A stretch of 64,000 nt of DNA. Source: Erodium maritimum. Lineage: Eukaryota > Streptophyta > Magnoliopsida > Geraniales > Geraniaceae. The stretch covers positions 15,939,001 through 16,003,000 of the forward strand of contig OY997594.1 of assembly GCA_963921825.1 (NCBI GenBank). Reading direction: 5' to 3'. Below, in pieces: positions 56,512 to 64,000 of this stretch. The notes under the pieces were generated by a model, which had not been told where the DNA came from, ran no database searches, and saw only the letters and a program-made list of their open reading frames with translations. How positions within the stretch are numbered: position 1 is the stretch's first letter; each line of letters starts with the position of its first letter. Position numbers and translations under genes: made by a program.

Positions 56512-56970
56512 TGCTAGTTTCGTCCCGCACTATAGAAATGGGCTGAAATGCCTTCAATTGTTGCCTTAAAACCTAGGTGAGAAATATCTAGTTTGCCCTT
56601 TAGCTCCCTTCATCCTATTTTGGTCCAACCAAGGGTAAATGGTCTTTTCTCCTTTATTTCTTCTCCTCCAAGCCACCATGGACAAGTGTGCATGTGGGGT
56701 CCACTTCCATCCTTAATAAAATTCAGCACATCTAATTAATTCGGTTTAGTCTTTAAATAGGCTTAGTTTGACCCCGGGTTGACTTTTTCACAAAATCACA
56801 CGATTGAAAGGAAACGACCCAACTAAGCTAATCGTAACGACGGCTAAGATTTTTGGGTCCCAGAAAGGTCCCGAATGACTCCCGAAGTCATCGATTGACT
56901 TTTCGGCAGAAAGTCAACTTTCGCCAAAAATCACCGGTTCGACCGGGATCGACCGGGGGCGGTTCTTACA
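54269..56970 (-). repeat. Tekay-like LTR C, copy b (2702 bp)
   Basis: Duplicate of 49188-51885. It is the 3' LTR of the more complete element C to its right. Confidence 0.92.
56454..56507. repeat. (CT)27 microsatellite, copy 2
   Basis: Two CT units longer than copy 1. This is the only difference noticed between the 5-kb copies. Confidence 0.95.
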
Positions 56971-57019
56971 ATCTACCCCTTAAAATAATTTCGTCATCGA
57001 AATTTAAAACGAACTCACC

Positions 57020-60000
57020 TCAAGGGTCGAACAGGTTGGGGTACTTCGAGCGAACCTCGTCCTCGCGCTCCCAGGTCGACTCTGCTCCGTGGTGCCGCCA
57101 CTGCACCCGTACTAGAGGGATAGTCTTGTCACGCAAGACCTGCTCCCGCGTGTCCAGAATCTTGACTGACTGCTCCTCATACGACACATCCTCATCTACC
57201 TCGATGTCCGTCCACTCAATAACGTGGGAGGGGTCCGCAGTGTACTTCCGCAGTTGGGAAACGTGGAAGACGTTATGAACGTTCCCAACCTGCGGTGGCA
57301 ATGCAAGATGGTAAGCAACGACTCCCACTCTGCCCAAAACCTCAAAAGGTCCGATATATCGCGGGGCTAACTTGCCTCCGCCGCGGTTGAACTGCACTAG
57401 CCCCTTCTTCGGGCTCACCTTCAGGAATACATGGTCACCAACACTGAACTCGAGAGGTCGGCGCCGTCTATCTGAATAACTCTTCTGTCGACTCTGCGCG
57501 GTCCTCAACTGCTCCCGAATCAGCACGACCTTCTCGGTCGTCTCTCGAACCAGATCCGGAACAAGTAAACTCCGGTCTCCCACCTCTGCCCAGCACACGA
57601 ACGAACGACACGGCCTACCATACAACGCCTCAAACGGTGCCATCCCGATACTGGCCTGGAAGCTGTTGTTGTAGGCGAACTCGTTCAAATGTAAGTGATC
57701 CTCCCATGACCCTCGGAAGTCTAACACACATGCTCGCAGCATATCCTCCAAAATTTGAATTGTGCGCTCTGACTGTCCGTCTGTCTGCTTTGTACTGAGC
57801 AAGACCTCGGTCCCTAGTGCTCTTTGCAAACTCTCCCAAAACCTGGAGGTGAATCGAGGATCTTTTTCGTACACCACCGACACTAGAACCCCGTGGAGAC
57901 GGATAATCTCCCGAACGTACAGATGGCTAAGAGTGTCCACTGTGTCGGTCATCCTCATGGCCAAAAAGTGTGCCGACTTGGTCAGTCGGTCGACCACTAC
58001 CCAAACTGCGTCGTGCCCTCTTGGCGACCTCGGTAAACCGCACACGAAGTCCATCGTGACGTGCTCCCACTTCCACTATGCGATAGGTAGTGGCTGTAAC
58101 AGATCAGCGGGGCGCTGATGTTCGGCCTTCACTTGCTGACAAGTAAGGCATCTCGAGACAAACTATGCAATCGCTCTCTGCATCCCACTCCACCAAAACA
58201 GTTGCCTAACATCCAGATACATCTTGGTGCCACCCGAGTGCACAACAAGGTGGGAGTGATGAGACTCTCTCAATACATCGTCTCTACAGGTGGGCGGCAC
58301 AAACAGCCCTCCTCGGTAACGTAGACCCTGATCAGTACCCTGCTCCCAGCCTTCAGCGTCAACACCGCTGGTAATCCTCTCTCGGATCGCTACCGCCTCG
58401 GCATCCTCGGCCTGCGCCTCCAGCACTCGAGCAACTAGTGTGGGCTGAGCCACCATCGAACACATGTCCACGCCATCGGTGATCTCATCTAACTCAAGCC
58501 TAAACGTGCTCAACTCCTCCATCATGTCCCACTCTCGGACTGATATACCGGCAAGGTAGTGAATCGACTTCCTACTTAGGGCATCGGTGACGACGTTCGC
58601 CTTACCCGGATGGTAGAGTAGCTCGAAGTCGTATTCCTCAAGTAACTCCATCTATCGCCTCTGGTGCATGTTCAAGTCTCGCTGGGAGAAGATGTACTTG
58701 AGACTCTTGTGATCCGAGAACACCTGGAATCGCTCTCCATACAAGTAGTGTCGCCAGCTCTTCAGCGCAAAGACGACTGCAGCCAACTCTAAGTCATGGG
58801 TAGGGTAGTTGCGCTCATGTTTCTTCAACTGCCTGGAGCCATAAGCAACTACCTTCTCGGAATGCATCAACACACACCCCAGTCCCTCACCGGACGCATC
58901 ACAATACACATCATATCCGATCCCGCGCTCCGACACTATCAACATGGGCGCGGTAGTCAAACGATCCTTCAGCTCGGTGAATGAGTGCTCACACTCATCA
59001 GTCCACACAAACTCGGCTCCCTTGCGTGTCAGGGCAGTCATCGGTGCGTCCATGCGTGAGAAATCGTGTACGAACCGCCGGTAATAACTTACTAAACCCA
59101 AGAAGCTGCGGATCTCAAAGACACTCTTGGGTCGTGCCCACTTCGAAACTGCGTCGATCTTCGCTGGGTCGACTAGTATACCCTCTCGGGACACAACATG
59201 CCCGAGGAACTTCACCTCGGCGAGCCAAAACTCGCACTTCTCCAAGTTGTCGTACAACTGGTGAGTGCGCAACAAGGTCAAAACTGTCCTCAGATGCTCC
59301 ACATGCGCCTCCTCACTCGGTGAGTAAATCAGAATGTCATCCACGAATACCACCACGAACTGATCCAAGTACGGTCGGAAGATCTCATTCATCAGATCCA
59401 TGAACGTTGCAGGCTCGTTCGTCAGCCCGAACGGCATCACCAGAAACTCGTAGTGTCCATAACGAGTCCGAAATGCGGTCTTCGCCACATCCTCCTCCCG
59501 AACTCTCAACTGATAATATCCGGATCGCAGATCAATCTTTGAGAAGCATTTCGCCCCTCTCAACTGGTCGAACAGGTTATCGATCCTCGACATAGGATAA
59601 CGGTTCTTCATCGTGACCCGGTTCAACTTCCGGTAGTCGATGCACATCCTCAACGCTCCACCCTTCTTCTTCACGAAGAGTGTGGGGGCTCCCCACAGTG
59701 AAGCACTCGGACGGATAAATCCCTTCTCCCGAAGCTCCTCGAGTTGTCGCTTCAGTTCGACCAACTCGGCTGGTGCAAACCGGTACGGAGCCATCGATAT
59801 TGGCGTCGTCCCCGGTATCAAGTCAATCCTAAACTCAACCTCACGCGCCAGCGGTAATCCCGATAACTCCTCCAGAAAGACCTCCGGGAACTCGCACACT
59901 ACCCGCGGCAGCTCTCTACTCTGCACGGTCTCCACCTTATCTCCCACGGTAATGTTGATAGGAGAACTCCACTCCTACTGCCTAGGACACAAGTGACGAT

Positions 60001-60320
60001 CGTGTTGCCCGATACCACTGTCACTTGCCGCCGGTAGCAATCGATCGATGCTCAATACCTCGCTAGCCAATCCATCCCCAAGATCACATCAAATGTCGTC
60101 ATGTCCAACACCAGCAAATCACCAAGAAAAGGGCAATCAGCCACTCTAATCTCACATGCACGACATACACTACCCAGGACTACATCCCCCGTAACAGGGG
60201 TGTCAAGACATAAGGGTCGACTCAGAGATTCTACCCTCAACCTCATCATATCATCGAAAGTATAAGAGATGAAAGAATGTGATGCCTCAATATCAAATAA
60301 GAAAGACGCCCAGTAATTCT
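57020..60320 (-). pseudogene. Element C pol (protease, RT, RNase H, integrase, chromodomain)
   Basis: Protease: ASHSFIS near 60260-60280 and VILGMDWLARY at about 60052-60085; the usual DSGA is altered to DIEA. A 431-codon frame (59947-58652) carries RT with [12 protein letters not shown] (about 59615-59645) and [11 protein letters not shown] (about 59325-59357), then RNase H with [17 protein letters not shown] at 58654-58652 stands where Trp is expected. The frame continues through KANVVTDALSRK and the integrase zinc finger, with stops at about 58165-58163 and 58078-58076. The core (MDFVCGLP, DGQSERTIQ) and a chromodomain-like end close it at 57020. The stops in the duplicated part are identical in copy 1, so they predate the duplication. 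Confidence 0.9.
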
Positions 60321-61792
60321 ATAGTAAGCACGTACCCTGAGTGGCCTCATGGCCGGAGTGACGTCCCTCAAATCGAGATTCGGCGACCGCGTACACCCTG
60401 CCCTGCGGTGCCTGAGGTCTGCCTCTCGGGGGTGGTGGAAGGGCCACCTGCTGTGCCGCCCTCAGTCTCGGCGCTGGCGCGCTCGCTGCCTGTCGTGGAG
60501 CTCTCTGCGCCTGAGCCTGACGCTGGTTAAACTGAGGTGAATGCCCAGTCTGCGACTGCTGCGGTCGCGGGGCCGATGTCCCTCCAAGCTGATCGGGGCA
60601 CCTAGAAGCGAAAGTGTCCTGGCCGGCCGCACTGGTGGCATAGCGGCGGCCCGGCACTCGGCGTCCCCTCAGGTCTGCCCGTCGGGCGATCTGCTGGTCC
60701 ACTGCTCCTCGGACAATCTCGAGCCATGTGGCCCTGCTGCCCGCACCGTAAACACGCTCGTACTGACGAAGCATGTCCAACGGATGCCACTGATCCGACC
60801 TGTCGCATCCCACTCGGCTGTGTCTGGGGTCGGAAAGATCCCGAGGTCCTCTGTCTCCTTGAATCACGGGCCTCAGACGGCCTCAAGAACCCGCTCGGTC
60901 TCGTCCTGCTCTCCTGAACTCTGGCTGTTTCTCGGAAGTGTCGCTCGACTGTCAGTGCCTGATCCACCAAATCCGAGTACACCTGGGTCCTCAGTACGGT
61001 GACCCGATCCACGATCGTGGGGAGAAGCCCTCCCTCAAACTGTCTGCAGCGGTGAGCCTCGGTCGGTACCATCTCTAGGGCGAAACGGGACAAGGAGGTA
61101 AACCTCGCCTCGTACTCGGACATTGTCATCCCCTCCTGACGCAGTTCCAAGAACTGTTGGTGTCTGTCATCCTGTGCTGACTGCGGGAAGTACTGCTCCA
61201 GGAACCGCTGTCCAATCAGCTGAAAATCATCACCAATCCGGCCCTGCTCGCGCTGTCACCAGTGATAGGCATCATCCTTCAGCTGAAAAGCTGCAAAGGA
61301 CACCCTCGTGCGCTCGTCCATGATCTCTGAGGTATCTAGGTTGCGCGTGATCTTCTCGAGCCATCGCTCGACTGCCTCGGGGTCTGGCTCCCCAGAAAAG
61401 GTCGACGTAGCCAGCCTCAGGAAGTCCCTCAGCATCTGAGCTGTCTAGCTCTCAGCCTGACTCGGCCTCACAGCAGTAGCTGCAGTGGCAGCAGACACAA
61501 CCTTTGGTGCTGGGGCCGCAGCCTCTCTCTGGGCGATGACCGCCCTTAAGCCCTAAACAGTACGAACCAACTCCTCTAGGACTGTCGCCTGGGTCGGTTC
61601 TATGACCCACGGAACTCTGGGCGGAAGTCCCGATGGTCCAGTCTCAGCTCTCTCGTGCCCCTCAACGGGTGCACCTTGGGCACTTGTTGCCCCTGCCGAC
61701 TCAATGGCAGGTGGCTTCCCTCGGCCCATAATTGGCCGGCTCCTGGTGCCTCGTGGTACGTAGGTAGGCATCATGTCGTATATTCGCTGCAC
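60321..61792 (-). pseudogene. Element C gag with two zinc knuckles, frameshifted
   Basis: From ATG 61792 (MQRIYDMMPTYVPRG), interrupted by stops near 61553, 61445 and 61258. The core gag domain spans about 61440-60930 (FLELRQEGMTMSEYEARF, about 61155-61100). Two knuckles, CLRCGQQGHMARDC (about 60740-60700) and CHQCGRPGHFR (about 60640-60608), are followed by a frame change near 60600. A Gln/Pro/Arg-rich linker then leads into GRVYAVAESRFEG and the protease. Confidence 0.85.
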
Positions 61793-62588
61793 GGATAACG
61801 CACATGTTCAGTTTCTTAAATTCGCACAATGCGACGCGCTTAAATAACTAGCATTCACACACGATTCATAAAAGTCGCACTCGAACTAATAATATACTTA
61901 GCATAGTATAATCATATAAGTTTCACATAACCAGAGAAGCCCGCACACTAGTGCGTCACAAAAGTCAAACACACCAATCAGCAATTTCACACACAAGTCA
62001 CACAGTCCACAATGTACAAACATCATTTAGTTCAAGTTCTTAACACTTCCTCTTTCTAACATAACATTCATGTTGGCATCATGTCGTTACAACCCGGTTC
62101 AGGCGTCCCCGAATTACGTTGTAACCACTTGACATCCTTCCGTCACGTTCGACTACAGTGGCCCCTGCAGTCGAATCGTGAAGGTACAAACACTTCAGTT
62201 TCTACAGAAATTTGGGCATGGCCCGTTTAAAAATTACACTAACTATCCGCTTACGCAGAACATTCAATCACAACCTGCACAAAGCATTCAACACAGTCAA
62301 AGAACACGACAATTCATCGCGGCTACACACCTCGGGTCTCGGTAATTACACTATTACCACCCGGCCACGTCAATACTCATCAATCAAATGACCCAATCAA
62401 TGACACCAACCGTAATGGTTCACTACAAGTACACGGTACCTAGACAGGACCTCTTACTAAAACGAGACTCTCTTCGTCTCGACTCTACGCGTAGGACATA
62501 TCCGATTTGCGTAACCGACACACGGAAAACTAGTGGCCTAACTCCACCCACATAATTGACGTACGGTCCGAAGTTTTTGAAAAACAAG
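61793..62588 (-). other. 5' leader of element C
   Basis: Non-coding leader between PBS and gag. The block around GGGGACGCCTGAACCGGG (about 62100) is shared with the leader of element A. Confidence 0.7.
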
Positions 62589-62600
62589 GCTCTGATACCA
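62589..62600 (-). other. Primer-binding site of element C (iMet type)
   Basis: GCTCTGATACCA on the plus strand is TGGTATCAGAGC in reading direction, three bases from the LTR end. Confidence 0.93.
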
Positions 62601-62603
62601 AAT

Positions 62604-63828
62604 TGTCACGCCCCAAATCCGGTTTGACCGGACTCGAGACGTGAACTAAGAAACAATAATAAATAAAAACGATTTATAAAAGAAATAAATTCCAAAATGA
62701 TAATTCAACCAATCAAAACTCAAAATCCTGACAATGCGAGTCAACAGCTCGGAAAATAAATAATAAATAAGTTTGGTAATGACAGGAAAGTACGTCTCTA
62801 GACCATACTAGCCTAAGACTCTCGCTAGCTCGGAAGTTTGGCACTGGCACGGTCCGTGCGGCACACCGACCCGGTATCTGGCCCGGTCCGTGCGGCACTC
62901 CAGCCCAGAATCAGGTCCGGTCCGTGCGGCGTTCCGTGCCAGTCTGGGCAGACACCTTCTTCTTCCTCCCTCAACTTCGTTTCCACGAATTTCCACCTCC
63001 AAACTTCATTGATGACCTCCCAAACCTCCAAAACAGACCCAATAACTTCAACACTTCAATACTCAAGTTAGGTCTCCTCAAAACACAACCAAACCTACAA
63101 TATTTCAATTAAAACCTTCACCTTTCTTCACAAAACCATCATCTAAACCATAAAAACCTTAGACCCAACTACTTCAAGCTTTTCTCTACCAAACCCATAT
63201 TTTAATTTCAACAAAAACAAATTTGGTTTGGATATTTAACCTAGAAATGGAGAAAGGAAGAAGAAAACGATGTTTTTGAGACGTTTTGAGGTAGAATCGA
63301 GCTAAAGCCTTCCGCTTTTCCCTTGCTTGTTCTTCAATCTTCCATGGAACCACTCTCTCTTTCTCCCTTGCTAGTTTCGGCCAGCACTATAGAAATGGGC
63401 TGAAATGCCTTCAATTGTTGCCTTAAAACCTAGGTGAGAAATATCTAGTTTGCCATTTAGCTCCCTTCATCCTATTTTGGTCCTACCAAGGTTAAATGGT
63501 CTTTTCTCGCTTATTTCTTCTCCTCCAAGCCACCATGGACAAGTGTCCATGTGGGGTCCACTTCCATCCTTAATAAAATCCAGCACATCTAATTAATTCG
63601 GTTTAGTCTTTAAATAGGCTTAGTTTGACCCCGGGCTGACTTTTTCGCAAAATCACACGATTGAAAGGAAACGACCCAACTAAGATAATCATAACGACGA
63701 CTAAGATTTTTGGATCCCGGAAAGGTCCCAAATGACTTTCGGAGTCATCGATTGACTTTTCCAGCAGAAAGTCAACTTTCGCCAAAAATCATCGGTTCGA
63801 CCGGGATCGACCGGGGGCGGTTCTTATA
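62604..63828 (-). repeat. Tekay-like LTR C, copy c, internally deleted (1225 bp)
   Basis: Starts TGTCACGCCCC like copies a and b but jumps near 62832 from the outer part (equivalent to about 49415) to the GC cassette, losing about 1.4 kb, and the CT run is nearly gone. It is flanked on the left by a PBS and on the right by a pol 3' end and purine tract, so it serves as 5' LTR for C and looks like the 3' LTR for another unit. Confidence 0.88.
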
Positions 63829-64000
63829 ATCTACCCCCTTAAAAGAATTTCGTCCACGAAAATTAAAACGAACGTACCTTAAGGGTCAAACAGGTTGGGG
63901 TACTTCGCGCGAACCTCGTCCTCGCACTCCTAGGTCGACTCTGCTCCGTGGTGCCGCCACTGCACCCGTACCAGTAGGATAGTCTTGCCACGCAAGACCT
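63829..64000 (-). pseudogene. Pol 3' end of a further Tekay-like unit (D), runs off the window
   Basis: The purine tract (TTAAGGGGGTAGAT in reading direction) is preceded by a chromodomain-like end with VQWRHHGAEST and EDEVRAKYPNLFDP. A TAG replaces the Trp after EST. The sequence is close to, but not identical with, element C. Confidence 0.8.

Larger units (their letters stand above)
53615..58699. repeat. Tandem duplication, copy 2 (5085 bp)
   Basis: Second copy of 48534-53614. Past its right end the element C pol frame continues uninterrupted, so the right copy keeps the original element C and the left copy keeps the original hydrolase gene. Possible causes are unequal exchange, replication template switching, or an assembly duplication. 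Confidence 0.93.
54269..63828 (-). mobile_element. Tekay/Del-like chromovirus C (minus strand)
   Basis: Read right to left: short LTR (63828-62604), PBS (62600-62589), leader, gag, protease, RT, RNase H, integrase, chromodomain, purine tract, and full 3' LTR (56970-54269). Several nonsense codons and a frameshift inactivate gag and pol, but every domain is present, so it serves as the reference for the damaged relatives A and B. It inserted upstream of the hydrolase gene. The left flank candidate TSD AAGTT cannot be checked, because the other side continues into further element sequence. Confidence 0.88.

Noticed and set aside
1..64000. tRNA or rRNA genes
   Set aside because: No cloverleaf-like A/B-box pattern or rRNA core was recognised by eye; the tRNA-like words found are retroelement primer-binding sites.

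Overview
This is nuclear DNA from a flowering plant, probably a eudicot. The evidence is GT-AG introns, a plant-specific TRM/LONGIFOLIA-type gene, a peptidyl-tRNA hydrolase gene with a plastid-type leader, and several plant LTR-retrotransposon lineages (Copia, Reina-like and Tekay/Del-like chromoviruses, Athila). About 85% of the window is transposon-derived. A small host-gene island lies at about 40.3-48.8 kb.

Left region (1-18.05 kb): a three-level nest on the + strand. A decayed Copia element is split by a 15.8-kb Reina-like chromovirus (1748-17525, 277-bp LTRs, TSD AGTTC). That element is itself split inside its integrase by an Athila element (6031-16682) with a long gag-pol frame broken by a single stop codon.

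Middle region (18.05-40.2 kb): anonymous AT-rich DNA, then a broken DUF4283/CCHC ORF1-like pseudogene on the minus strand (about 20.25-22.01 kb). Next comes a minus-strand Tekay-like 3' LTR (B), interrupted by a complete, very young, non-autonomous Tekay-like element (A, 25794-36269). A has two 3338-bp LTRs that are almost identical and flanked by TSD ACAAA, but its pol is shattered and it has no recognisable gag. To the right are B's pol tail, a second DUF4283 remnant, a PIF/trihelix-type remnant and a Harbinger-type MITE.

Gene island (40.3-48.8 kb): a five-exon TRM-like gene (+), a hAT-type MITE with an exact 8-bp TSD, a single-exon gene of unknown function (-), and a nine-exon peptidyl-tRNA hydrolase gene (-) whose start codon is split by its first intron.

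Right region (48.5-64 kb): a minus-strand Tekay-like element (C) lies about 400 bp upstream of the hydrolase gene. A 5.08-kb segment holding hydrolase exon 1, its upstream DNA, the C 3' LTR and the 3' end of C pol is present twice in tandem. The only difference I noticed is the length of a (CT)n run. The second copy places an orphan hydrolase promoter and exon in the same orientation as the retroelement integrase frame. At the far right, one short LTR is flanked by a PBS on one side and a pol end on the other, as in a tandem LTR array.

No tRNA, rRNA, CRISPR or bacterial feature was seen. The most informative points are the hydrolase/retroelement tandem duplication, the split start codon, the young but coding-dead element A, and the mosaic LTR pair of the Athila element.
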